Below are positions 49,746-59,800 of a stretch of 64,000 nucleotides of DNA, one piece after another. The notes under the pieces are model-generated. The model was not told the origin of the DNA. It did not search any database and was given only the letters and a program-made list of their open reading frames with translations. The translations under genes and the position numbers were made by a program. The DNA lies in assembly GCF_011320225.1 (NCBI RefSeq), contig NZ_JAAOEN010000006.1, positions 186,001 to 250,000 of the forward strand, read 5' to 3'. The first letter of the stretch is position 1. Each line of letters begins with the position of its first letter. Source of the stretch: Phytoactinopolyspora limicola (lineage in GTDB: Bacteria > Actinomycetota > Actinomycetes > Jiangellales > Jiangellaceae).

Positions 49746-52700
49746 ATGCATCACGACCGCTCGCTGATCGAGAACCGCGTCGAGCGGGTCCTCAAACAAC
49801 GCCTGCACCCGGCCATCCACCGGACGGTGGCACCGCTGGCGGTGTCCGCCTGGCAGGTGGACGGCGGGCGAGGTGAACCCGTCGACCCCGCCGTGGCGCT
49901 GCCCGGCGCCGGGCACCTAACCCCGCCTGGTCTCACCCCCGTCGAGTACGTGCCGGCCCAGGTGGGTGACCGGTGGGGACCACCGTGGGGGACCGCCTGG
50001 TTCCACGTGCGTGGGGAGGTGCCAACCGCGGCCGCGGGCCGGCGGATCGAGCTGGTCATCGACCTCGGGTGGGCCGATCACTCACCTGGCTTCCAGGCGG
50101 AGGGTCTGGTGTACCGGCCGGATGGCTCGGTGGTCAAGGGGCTCAACCCGCGCAACGTCTGGGTGCCGATCGCTGACGTCGCCGCCGGTGGTGAGTCCAT
50201 CGACCTGTACGTCGAAGCCGCCGCGAATCCGCTGATCCTGGAGATCGACCCGTTCCGTCCCACCAGGTTGGGCGAGAAGGCGACCGCGGGCGACGAACCT
50301 CTGTACCGCCTGGCCCGGGCTGACGTGTGTGTGCTCGAACGCGACGTGTGGGAACTCGTGCAGGACATCGAGGTGCTGGACGGGCTGATGCGGCAGCTGT
50401 CGGACGGCGAGCCGCGCCGTTGGGACATCGAGCGGGCGCTGGAGCGGGCCCTGGACATCCTCGACCTGCAGGACATCCCTGGCACGGCGGCGGCCGCTCG
50501 GGGCACGTTGGAAGACGTGCTGGCCAGCCCCGCGTCAGCCAGTGCACACCGGCTCTCCGCGGTGGGCCACGCCCATATCGATTCCGCGTGGTTGTGGCCG
50601 GTCCGCGAAACCGTGCGAAAGGTGGCGCGGACCAGCTCCAACGTCGCCCAGTTGCTCGACGAGTATCCGGACATGGTGTTCGCGATGTCGTCGGCGCAGC
50701 AAATGGAGTGGATCGAGCGGCACCGGCCCGAGGTGTTCACCCGGGTCGCCGAGCATGTGCGTGGGGGCCGCTTCGTTCCGGTTGGTGGCATGTGGGTGGA
50801 GTCGGACACCAACATGCCGGGCTCGGAGGCGATGGCCCGGCAGTTCGTGTACGGCAAGCGGTACTTCTTGGAGAAGTTCGGCATCGAGACCGAGGAGGTG
50901 TGGTTGCCGGACTCGTTCGGGTACTCGCCGGCCCTGCCGCAGCTGGTCAAGCTGTCCGGGTCGAGGTGGTTTCTCACCCAGAAGATCTCGTGGAACCAGG
51001 TCAACCCGTTCCCGCACCACAGCTTCTGGTGGGAGGGTATCGACGGCACCCGGGTGTTCACCCACTTCCCGCCGGTGGACACGTACAACTCTGAGCTGTC
51101 CGGGCGCGAACTCGCCCACGCGGTTAGCAACTTCCGCGACAAGGGCGGCGCCACTCGCTCGCTGGTGCCGTTCGGGTGGGGCGACGGCGGTGGTGGCCCC
51201 ACCCGGGAGATGGTCGCTCGGGCGCGCCGCACGGCTGACCTGGAAGGTTCCCCCCGGGTGGTGATCGAGAAGCCGGCGACGTTCTTCGCCGCCGCCGAAG
51301 ACGAATACGCCGACGCTCCGGTGTGGGCCGGTGAGCTCTACCTCGAGCTGCATCGCGGCACGTATACCTCGCAGGCGAAGACCAAACACGGCAACCGGCG
51401 CAGCGAGCACCTGCTGGCCGAGGCCGAGCTGTGGAGCGCGACGGCGGCGATACGGGGGCTGGGTGACTACCCGTACGACGCGTTGGAGCGGATCTGGAAG
51501 CTGGTGTTGCTCAACCAGTTCCACGACATCCTGCCCGGTTCGTCGATCGCGTGGGTGCACCGCGAGGCCGCCGAGACCTACACCCAGGTGGCGGCTGAAC
51601 TGAAGGAGATCATCGGCGCTGCGCAGACCGCTCTGGCCGGCGGTGCCGATGAGTCCGGATCCACCGTGGTGTTCAACGCCGCACCGCACGATCGGAGCGG
51701 GGTTCCGGCCTTCGGCGCGGCGCCGCGTGGAGCATCGGCCGACCAGGTGCGGGCCGAGCCGCTGGATGGCGGTTATGTGCTGGACAACGGTCGGCTGCGG
51801 GTGACGGTCGACGGTCACGGACTGTTGACGTCGGTCCGCGATCTCGACGCCGGGCGTGAGGTGCTGGCCCCCGGCCAGGCCGCGAACCTCTTGCAGATCC
51901 ACCCGGACTTTCCCAACATGTGGGACGCCTGGGACGTCGACCGGTTCTACCGCAACACCGTGACGGACCTCGTCGACGCCGACCAGGTGAGTGTGGTCGC
52001 CAGCGGCGACGACGGTGCCGCGACGGTGCGGGTGGATCGGGTGTTCGGTGACTCGTCGGCTGTGCAGACCATCACCCTCGCCCCGGGGGCGCGCCGGCTA
52101 GACCTCACCGTCGACGTGGACTGGCACGAACGGGAGAAGTTCCTCAAGGTGGCGTTCCCGCTGGACGTGCACAGCCGGCACGCGTCGTACGAGACGCAGT
52201 TCGGCCACCATGACCGCCCCACCCACGAGAACACGTCGTGGGAGGCGATGAAGTTCGAGGTGTGTGCGCACCGCTTCGTGCACGTCGCCGAACCCGGTTA
52301 CGGGGTGGCGCTAGTCAACGACTCCACCTATGGCCACGACGTCCGCCGCGAGGCCCGCGCTGGTGGCGGCACGTCGACGACGGTGCGGTTGTCCCTGCTC
52401 CGGGCCCCGAGGTTCCCCGACCCGGAGACCGACCAGGGCCGCCATGTCCTCGCCTACGCCCTGGTGCCTGGCGCCGATCTCGCCGACGCGGTGCGTGAAG
52501 GCGCCGCGATCAACCTGCCGGAACGGGTCGTGCCGGGACATCGGGCGGTCGCCCCAGCGGTGCGGGTGGCATCGGGTACGGCCGTCATCACCGCGGTGAA
52601 GCTGGCCGATGACCGCTCCGGCGACGTCGTCGTCCGGCTCTACGAAGCGACGGGCGGCCGGTCGGTGGCCCGGCTGACTACCGGCTTCCCCGTGGCAGAG

Positions 52701-52880
52701 GTGGCTGAGACCGATCTGCTCGAACGGCCGGTCGAGCCGTTGGCGCTCCTCGGCGACGCTGACGACGATGGCGAGCGCGATGGCGGCTCCGGCGACGTGA
52801 CGCTGAACCTGCGCCCGTTCCAGGTCGTCACCCTGCGCTTCCGGCCGGCCAGCACACCCGACCCGCAGGGGACGCAGTGA
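49746..52880 (+). CDS. GH38 alpha-mannosidase
   Basis: A 1044-residue cytoplasmic exo-glycosidase with no signal peptide. The zinc-site motif His275-A-His277-I-Asp279 lies in GHAHIDSAWLWP, the catalytic nucleophile Asp389 in WLPDSFGYS, and a further metal His in LNQFHDILPGSS; large C-terminal beta domains follow. It would remove alpha-linked mannose from imported high-mannose glycans. ATG 49746 has AAGGAG eleven bases upstream. It overlaps the GH5-like gene by ATGA-type coupling at 52877-52880. Confidence 0.95.
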   Translation: MHHDRSLIENRVERVLKQRLHPAIHRTVAPLAVSAWQVDGGRGEPVDPAVALPGAGHLTPPGLTPVEYVPAQVGDRWGPPWGTAWFHVRGEVPTAAAGRRIELVIDLGWADHSPGFQAEGLVYRPDGSVVKGLNPRNVWVPIADVAAGGESIDLYVEAAANPLILEIDPFRPTRLGEKATAGDEPLYRLARADVCVLERDVWELVQDIEVLDGLMRQLSDGEPRRWDIERALERALDILDLQDIPGTAAAARGTLEDVLASPASASAHRLSAVGHAHIDSAWLWPVRETVRKVARTSSNVAQLLDEYPDMVFAMSSAQQMEWIERHRPEVFTRVAEHVRGGRFVPVGGMWVESDTNMPGSEAMARQFVYGKRYFLEKFGIETEEVWLPDSFGYSPALPQLVKLSGSRWFLTQKISWNQVNPFPHHSFWWEGIDGTRVFTHFPPVDTYNSELSGRELAHAVSNFRDKGGATRSLVPFGWGDGGGGPTREMVARARRTADLEGSPRVVIEKPATFFAAAEDEYADAPVWAGELYLELHRGTYTSQAKTKHGNRRSEHLLAEAELWSATAAIRGLGDYPYDALERIWKLVLLNQFHDILPGSSIAWVHREAAETYTQVAAELKEIIGAAQTALAGGADESGSTVVFNAAPHDRSGVPAFGAAPRGASADQVRAEPLDGGYVLDNGRLRVTVDGHGLLTSVRDLDAGREVLAPGQAANLLQIHPDFPNMWDAWDVDRFYRNTVTDLVDADQVSVVASGDDGAATVRVDRVFGDSSAVQTITLAPGARRLDLTVDVDWHEREKFLKVAFPLDVHSRHASYETQFGHHDRPTHENTSWEAMKFEVCAHRFVHVAEPGYGVALVNDSTYGHDVRREARAGGGTSTTVRLSLLRAPRFPDPETDQGRHVLAYALVPGADLADAVREGAAINLPERVVPGHRAVAPAVRVASGTAVITAVKLADDRSGDVVVRLYEATGGRSVARLTTGFPVAEVAETDLLERPVEPLALLGDADDDGERDGGSGDVTLNLRPFQVVTLRFRPASTPDPQGTQ

Positions 52881-54124
52881 CGAGCACGCTGCGGGTGGGG
52901 GTGAACTACACGCCCACCCGTGGCTGGTTTCATCACTGGCTCGACTTCGACCTCGACGAGGTGGGCGCCGATCTGGACTCGATCGCGGCGCTCGGGCTTG
53001 ATCATGTGCGAGTGTTCCCGTTGTGGCCCCTGTTGCAGCCAAACCGGACGCTGATCCGGCCGGCCGCGATCCAGCAGGTGGTGTCCGTGGTGGACGCGGC
53101 CGCCGCACGCGGTCTGGACACGTCGGTGGACGTCCTGCAGGGGCATCTGTCCAGCTACGACTTCCTGCCCTCGTGGGTCACCGGCTGGCATCGTCGGCAC
53201 CTGTTCACCGACCCCGACGTCGTCGAAGCGCAGGAACAGCTCACCGCGGCGTTGGGTGAGGCCTTAGCCGGGCGGCCGGGGTTCGTCGGGTTGACGGTCG
53301 GCAACGAGACCAACCAGTTCGCCCACCCCTACCATCCCGATCACCACCGGCTGACGACGTCGGATACCGACGTGTGGCTGAAGCGGTTGCTCCGGGTGGC
53401 CCAGGCCGCAGCGCCGGGAGGCCTGCATTGTCATTCGTTCGACGACGACGTGTGGTTTCGCGACGACAGCGCGGTGACGCCGGACCACGCCGTCCGCCAC
53501 GGCGATGTGACCACCGTGCACTCGTGGGTGTTCACCGGTGTTTCCAAGCGCTATGCCTACCCGCACCCCGCCTATGGGTGGTTTGCCCGCTACCTCGTGG
53601 AGCTGGCCGCCGCGTGGTCGCCGGACCCGGCCCGCCCGGTCTGGCTACAGGAGGTGGGCGCACCGGTGCCACACGTGCCGGCGGCGTCCGTCGCCGAGTT
53701 CACCGAACAGACGATGACCAACCTTGTCTCCAGCCCGGAGTTGTGGGGCGTGACCTGGTGGTGCTCGCACGACGTGGACCGGACGCTCGCCGACTTCCCA
53801 GAGCTCGAATACAGCCTCGGTCTCCTGACCGCCGACCGGCAGCCGAAACCGGCCGCCGACGTAGTGCGCCGGCTGGTGCCCGAGCTGCGCCGGCGGCCCC
53901 GAGCGCACGCACGGCCGGCCGTCGTGCTGGGCGGATCGTCGGATGCGGCGATCCAGCCCAGCCAGACCGCGCCGGGCTCTGCCCTGTTCGACCGTTGGGT
54001 ACGGCTGGCCGAGGACGGAGAGCCGCCAGCGATCGTGCTCGCTCGGGATGTCCACGACGACCAGCTGCTCGCAGCGCGTGGCATCCAGTCGTTGATCGAA
54101 TCCGATGGCTCGCGGATCTGGTGA
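52877..54124 (+). CDS. GH5-type glycosidase, probable beta-mannosidase for the N-glycan core
   Basis: A 415-residue (beta/alpha)8 glycosidase of clan A without a signal peptide. Acid/base Glu144 in VGNETNQF and nucleophile Glu259 in WLQEVGAP are in the expected places. GH5 subfamily 18 enzymes from bifidobacteria and streptomycetes cleave Man-beta-1,4-GlcNAc, the product left after GH85 and GH38 action. The context strongly favours that role, but the subfamily assignment is inferred. It is the last gene of the N-glycan operon. Confidence 0.82.
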   Translation: MTSTLRVGVNYTPTRGWFHHWLDFDLDEVGADLDSIAALGLDHVRVFPLWPLLQPNRTLIRPAAIQQVVSVVDAAAARGLDTSVDVLQGHLSSYDFLPSWVTGWHRRHLFTDPDVVEAQEQLTAALGEALAGRPGFVGLTVGNETNQFAHPYHPDHHRLTTSDTDVWLKRLLRVAQAAAPGGLHCHSFDDDVWFRDDSAVTPDHAVRHGDVTTVHSWVFTGVSKRYAYPHPAYGWFARYLVELAAAWSPDPARPVWLQEVGAPVPHVPAASVAEFTEQTMTNLVSSPELWGVTWWCSHDVDRTLADFPELEYSLGLLTADRQPKPAADVVRRLVPELRRRPRAHARPAVVLGGSSDAAIQPSQTAPGSALFDRWVRLAEDGEPPAIVLARDVHDDQLLAARGIQSLIESDGSRIW

Positions 54125-54211
54125 CGCCCCGGCAACGGACTCTTTTCGTCGACTCGGATGTGACATGGTGTTCATCGCGTGATGTCGGCTGAGCAGCAGG
54201 GGTTAGTGGAG

Positions 54212-54913
54212 ATGCGTACCGGAGCGGCTGTGGCTGCTGTAGTGACGTTGTCGGTTCTGGTGGCTGGGTGTGGTTCTGACACCGAGGAGCCCGTTGGTTT
54301 GGGGATGGCGACGCCGTCGGCGGATCCGACCAGTGCGGTAACCGAGCCTGCTGATGTGGCGGCGACGCCGGCGGATGACCCGACCGATGGGCCGGATCCC
54401 GGTGGGGACGAGGTGCCGGTGGCGACGTTCACTCAGCCTTACCTGCCGGAAGAGTCCGTGGTGGAGCTGCGTGACGAGGTTCCCATCGAGGTACCCGAGG
54501 ACGCTACCGACGACGAGACGGCCGTGGTGCGAGCGTACGGCCAGTACTACGCCGTGGTCGAGCAGGTACTCAAGGGGGTGCCGTTCGATGACGTTGACGC
54601 GGCCTCGGTGGCGACCGGGGAGCGGAGGGCCAACATGCGTGCTGATGCGGAAGAGGCGGTGGAACAGGAACGAGTGATTGTGGGGCCGCCGGTGGAGATC
54701 CACCTCTCGTCGGTGGAAGTCGACGGTGATCAAGCGAAGCTCCTCACATGTCTCGATCCGGGCGAGAGCGTGCGGATCACCAGTGGGGAACCGACGTTGG
54801 TGGTCGAACTCATTGAATACGAGACGGACCTCGTCGTCGAAGACGGCAGGTGGAAGGTAGCCAAGACGGTCACGCCGCAGGACGCGGAGCCGTGCGAAGA
54901 GGTCTTCGAATGA
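54212..54913 (+). CDS. Lipoprotein of unknown function, tandem copy 1
   Basis: A 233-residue exported lipoprotein: signal peptide MRTGAAVAAVVTLSVLVAGC with lipobox, a Thr/Pro/Asp-rich linker of about 60 residues, then a small domain (AYGQYYAVVEQV...GRWKVAKTV) that looks NTF2-like. ATG 54212 gives a proper signal sequence and follows CAGGGG by eight bases; GTG 54179 and ATG 54182 are possible but add an acidic leader. It is duplicated 802 bases downstream. No function is recognised; it lies upstream of the secretion ATPase gene. Confidence 0.8.
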   Translation: MRTGAAVAAVVTLSVLVAGCGSDTEEPVGLGMATPSADPTSAVTEPADVAATPADDPTDGPDPGGDEVPVATFTQPYLPEESVVELRDEVPIEVPEDATDDETAVVRAYGQYYAVVEQVLKGVPFDDVDAASVATGERRANMRADAEEAVEQERVIVGPPVEIHLSSVEVDGDQAKLLTCLDPGESVRITSGEPTLVVELIEYETDLVVEDGRWKVAKTVTPQDAEPCEEVFE

Positions 54914-55013
54914 GCGGGTTCCGTGACGGCCTGGCAACGGACTTTTGCCGTCAAGTCGGATGTGACATGCTGTCGATCGCGTGATGTCGGCTGAGCAGCA
55001 GGGGTTAGTGAAG

Positions 55014-55718
55014 ATGCGTACCGGGGCGGCTGTGGCTGCTGTAGTGACCTTGTCGGTTCTGGTGGCTGGGTGTGGTTCTGATGCTGAGGAGCCCGTTGGG
55101 TTGGGTACGGCGACGCCGTCGGCGGATCCGACCAGTGCGGTAACCGAGCCTGCTGATGTGCCGACGACGCCGGCGGACGACCCGACCGACGAGCCGGACC
55201 CTGGTGGCGACGATGCGCCGGTGGCGACCTTCACCCAGCCTTACCTGCCGGAAGAGTCCGTGGTGGAGTTGCGTGACGAGGTTCCCATCGAGGTACCCGA
55301 GGACGCTACCGACGACGAAGCCGCCGTGGTGGAAGCGTTCGGTCGCTATTACGCGGTCGTTGAGCAGCATGTCTGGGGCGTCGAACTCGACGAGGAAGAC
55401 TATGCATCGGTGGCAACGGGGGAGCGTCTGCAAGGGCTTCTTGATCAAGCTCGTGAACGCCACGAGAATGAACGGGTCACCGTCGGACCGCCGGTGATCA
55501 TCGAGGTGTTGTCGGTGACCGCGTCCTCGGGCAAGGGGCATCTTGACGTGTGCCTTGATGTGGGGAACAGCTTTACCGTCGGTCAAGAGTCGGTGCCCCG
55601 GATGATTGATCAGTTCCTGCGCTTCGATGTCGATCTCGATCTTGTCGAGGCGGACTGGAAGGTATCCAGGCTCCTCACCGACGACGAAGCTGATCCATGT
55701 GAGGCTGTATTCGAATGA
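55014..55718 (+). CDS. Lipoprotein of unknown function, tandem copy 2
   Basis: A 234-residue paralogue of 54212-54913. The upstream region, signal peptide, linker and first part of the domain (to about residue 120) are nearly identical, whereas the C-terminal half is strongly diverged while keeping SVATGER, VTVGPPV and EADWKVS blocks. Its stop overlaps the next gene (ATGA). Confidence 0.82.
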   Translation: MRTGAAVAAVVTLSVLVAGCGSDAEEPVGLGTATPSADPTSAVTEPADVPTTPADDPTDEPDPGGDDAPVATFTQPYLPEESVVELRDEVPIEVPEDATDDEAAVVEAFGRYYAVVEQHVWGVELDEEDYASVATGERLQGLLDQARERHENERVTVGPPVIIEVLSVTASSGKGHLDVCLDVGNSFTVGQESVPRMIDQFLRFDVDLDLVEADWKVSRLLTDDEADPCEAVFE

Positions 55719-56761
55719 AGACACCACGCAGCGCCCTCGCCACGATACTCGCGGTGGTGTTGGCCCTAATAATGGCAACACCTACCCACGGCCACGACAA
55801 CGACAACGACAACTCGGGTGGCGGTGGTGAGTACGTCGCCGAGGTAGATGTCGACATTACTATTGACGGCCACACGACACCTGGCACCGGCCACTCCACG
55901 CGAGTCTCGGTGCCCGCGAAGTGTGCGTGGGCGCCGTTTATGGATAACCCGAAACAGTTCAGGCTCCTGATCCAGCTTGGCGACTTAATGGGTGGGCTGA
56001 TGGGAGTCCTCATCCGCCTCGGCATGAGCGCCATGATGCCCAGCGAGGACGTACTCGATGAGGCGGTCGAGATCTGGAACGACGGTGAGGTGCCAGTGAC
56101 CTGGTATGTCTTGACGTGTGCAGACGATGTCGAGGCGGAGTACGCGCGCAGTTTCGTCCAACATTGCGCGATGCTCTTTCCCGATCTGTGCCTGCCATCG
56201 CCGTTCACCTACGCCGCGCATGAGGAGACCCCACCCGTGGTGGTGGAGCCGGAGGAACTGGCGGTAGCGGCCCGTGAGTTCCTGCATCTGCCGGAGCCGG
56301 AGGTCGACCGCAACCCAAAGGCGGTTGCCGCCGGTGGGGCCACCATGGTCAACCTCGACACCTGGTTCTGGGTGACCGATCCGGACGCCGTGGGTGGCCC
56401 GGATGGTGAGCGGAGTGTGCGGGCGTCCATTCCGGAGTTCGGTGTGTGGGCGGAGGTCACGGCCACGACTGCTGGGCTGACGCTGGACTCTCCGGCCGGA
56501 GGGGTGCGGTGTGAACCAGCGCGGGCCATCCAACAGTGGTCGCCGGGAGCATCCGACGGCTCCGGATGCACCGTTCAGTTCCGAAAAGCGTCGGTGGGGT
56601 ATCCGGGCGGTTACCCCGTTGCGGCCCGAACCGAATGGTCGGCGACCTGGACTGGTGTCGATATCAGCGGCACGGAACGGTCCGGTGACTTCGAGCCGGT
56701 GACGGTCACCAGCGACACCACGGTTCCGGTGGCTGAGATGCAGACCATCGTCGGGAACTAA
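55715..56761 (+). CDS. Secreted protein of unknown function
   Basis: A 348-residue exported protein: signal peptide ending near THGHD, an Asp/Asn/Gly-rich linker, a domain with several Cys (KCAWAPFMD, LTCADDVEAEY, QHCAMLFPDLC) and a C-terminal beta-rich domain with SPAGGVRCEPA and GSGCTVQF, suggesting disulphides. It is translationally coupled to the second lipoprotein, so the three probably function together at the cell surface. I recognise no enzyme motif. Confidence 0.8.
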   Translation: MKTPRSALATILAVVLALIMATPTHGHDNDNDNSGGGGEYVAEVDVDITIDGHTTPGTGHSTRVSVPAKCAWAPFMDNPKQFRLLIQLGDLMGGLMGVLIRLGMSAMMPSEDVLDEAVEIWNDGEVPVTWYVLTCADDVEAEYARSFVQHCAMLFPDLCLPSPFTYAAHEETPPVVVEPEELAVAAREFLHLPEPEVDRNPKAVAAGGATMVNLDTWFWVTDPDAVGGPDGERSVRASIPEFGVWAEVTATTAGLTLDSPAGGVRCEPARAIQQWSPGASDGSGCTVQFRKASVGYPGGYPVAARTEWSATWTGVDISGTERSGDFEPVTVTSDTTVPVAEMQTIVGN

Positions 56762-56868
56762 TCGTGGTTGGGCCGTCTTGACCAGGTCTTGTGTATAGCG
56801 GATCCGGACACTCGGCTCGGTACGATGCTCCCGAGTACACGAGCTCGATCTGAGGCTGGAGCGGACCG

Positions 56869-59800
56869 GTGCGGCTGCTGCTGAGTGTCACCACGGCTGG
56901 TGGCGACGTCGTCGACCTCGCGGTCGAATGCGACGACGACGCCGCCGTACGCGACGTCGCCCGGCAGCTGGCCGCGCAGCTGGCTCCGGCCGTGCCGCAG
57001 CCCCAGGTAGTCCGGTCGATGGGCCGGCATCTCGGCGTTGTCGACGACGGCCTCGGCGCGGAGACGGACGAGCCCCCTCCGCCGGACCTCTATATCGGCG
57101 GCGCTCCGCTACCTCCCACCACGTTGGTGCGCGAGTCGCCCCTGCACAACGGAGTGCTCGTGGGGTTGGGCGGGCCGCTGCCGGATGTGCTCGCCGAGCG
57201 CACCGGAGCGGTCGAGCTGCGCACCGTCGCCGGGCGCGGCGCGGGCCGGGTGGACAGCCTGGCACCGGGCCGCTACGACGTGGGCTCGAGCCCCGACGCG
57301 GCGATCCAAGTCGCCGATCCCGACGTGCCGGCCATAGCCATGTATCTCGACGTCGCCCTCGACGGCACGGTGACAGTGACCCCAGACCCCGCCGTCGTCG
57401 GCGAAATGCTGCCGCCACCGGACCGGGAGGAACGGCTGGATGGGCCGATCATCATCCCGGAGCAAGAAGACGGCAAGAAGAAGAAAAAGAAGAAGAAACG
57501 CCGCACCCGCCGGTACAAGAAGCTGCTCAAGGAACTCGAACACCTCAAACGCCCGCACCAGACCATCTCGGCGGAGGCCGACCGACCCTACGCCCACATC
57601 GACCGGGTCGCCCTGGACCGGCCTACGGAATGGAAGCCGGGCACCGCCTTGGTCGTCGGTGAGGTGATGTTCGAGCTGAGGATTCCCGCCCCGCCGGATG
57701 CGTCGTTGTCCCCGAGTCCCGGCGGCGTCACGCTCGATTACAACCGGCCGCCCCGACTGCTGCCGCCTCGCCGGCAGACCGACTTCCGGCTGCCGAGCGA
57801 GCCGCAGAAGCCGGAGAAGTCTCCCATGCCGTGGGTGCTCGCACTCGGCCCGATGGTCATGGGCGGCACCATGTTCATCCTGATCCGTTCCCCGTACAGC
57901 CTCATGATCATGCTGCTAGCGCCGTTGATGCTCGTCGCCCGGTATCGGAGCAGCAAGAAACAGCGCCGCAACAGCTACACCGGGCAGATGGAGAACTACA
58001 TCGAACGGCTGCGGCGGATCAGCGGGCAGGCTTACGACGCTCTGGTCCGAGAACGCGGGGCGCGCCGTCGGGACATGCCCGATCCAGCCGCCATGCTGCT
58101 GTTCGCCACGGGGCCGAGGGCGCGGCTGTGGGAGCGTCGGCGCACCGACCCGGACTGGATGCGGGTCCGGGTGGGCACGGCTGACATCCCCAGCGAGGTC
58201 GCGTTGACCGACCCCGCCCGTGACGATCACGACCGAGTGTTGCGTTGGACCGCGCCGGACGTCCCCGTCGGTGTGGACATGGCCGCGGCTGGTGTCACCG
58301 GCGTCACCGGGGCCGACGGCCTACGCACGCTGGTCGCGGAATGGATGGTCGCCCAGGCGGCCACGCTGCACAGTCCGGCCGACCTCGACATCGTCGTGTT
58401 ATCCGATCCGGACGGTGGAGAGGCGTGGAACTGGGTGCGGTGGCTACCGCATGCCCGGCGCGGCGACGACGCCGACGTCATCGCCGGGGTCGGTGCGGAC
58501 GAGGAGACCACCAACCGCCGGGTAGCCGAACTCATGGCGCTGGTCGAGGCCCGGAGAGCGGCTCGCGACGACAAGGGTGGCGGCATGCTGGCCAGCCGCG
58601 ACATGTCCTTCCCGCCGATTCTGGTTGTTCTCGACGGTGCGCGGCGGATCCGGCTGATCCCTGGCCTCGTCACGCTGCTCCGGGAAGGACCAGCGCTGGG
58701 CATGATGTTCCTCTGCATCGACGCCGAAGAGCAGCAACTGCCCGAGGAGTGCCACGCGGTGGTTCTCGTCGGCCCTGGGAGTTCGTCCGTCGTGCGGGTG
58801 ACCGAGGAGCGGACCGTCGAGGGGGTCCGGGCCGACATCGTGCCGCCGGGCTGGTGTGAGCGACTCGGCCGGGCGTTGGCCCCGATCAAGGACGTCAGCT
58901 TCGAGGATCTGTCCGCCACCTTGCCGTCGGCGAGCCGGCTGCTGGAGGTCCTGCGGCTGGATCCGCCAACGCCGGAGTCGATCGAGCAGTGGTGGACGAG
59001 GGTCGGCCGCTCCACCCGGGTGGTGATCGGCGAAGGTGGTGAGGGCGCCTTCTCCATCGACGTTCGCGCGGATGGGCCACACGGGCTGGTAGCCGGCACC
59101 ACCGGTTCGGGTAAATCCGAACTGCTGCAAACCATCATCGCGTCGCTGGCCGTATCCAACCGTCCGGACGAGTTCACCTTCGTCCTGGTCGACTACAAAG
59201 GCGGCGCCGCGTTCAAAGACTGCAATCACCTGCCGCACACCGTCGGTATGGTCACCGACTTGGATGGGCACCTCACGACCCGGGCACTGGCCAGCCTCGC
59301 TGCCGAGCTGCACCGGCGCGAACATCAGCTCGCCGACGCCGGAGCCAAAGACATCGAAGACTATCTCGCCGGCCGGGAACCCGACGACCCGCCGATGCCA
59401 CGGCTGATGATCGTCATCGACGAGTTCGCCGCCCTGGTCGCGGAGCTGCCGGACTTCGTCAAGGGGCTGGTCGACATCGCCCGGCGAGGCCGTTCGCTGG
59501 GGGTCCACCTGATCCTGGCGACACAACGGCCCGCCGGCGTCGTGAGCGCGGAGATCAAGTCGAACACCAACCTGCGGATCGCGCTGCGGGTCACCGACCG
59601 TGCCGACAGCCAGGACGTGATCGAGTCGGGTGAGTCGGCGGAGATCCCGAAATCGCTGCCCGGCCGGGCGTATGCCCGCCTGGGGCACTCGTCGCTGGTG
59701 CAGTTCCAGTCCGCCCGGGTGGGGGGTCGGCCGGCCGCGCCCGACGCGGAGATCTCCGTCGACCTGCGGGAACTGTCGTGGACCAGTATCGGGCGGCCGC

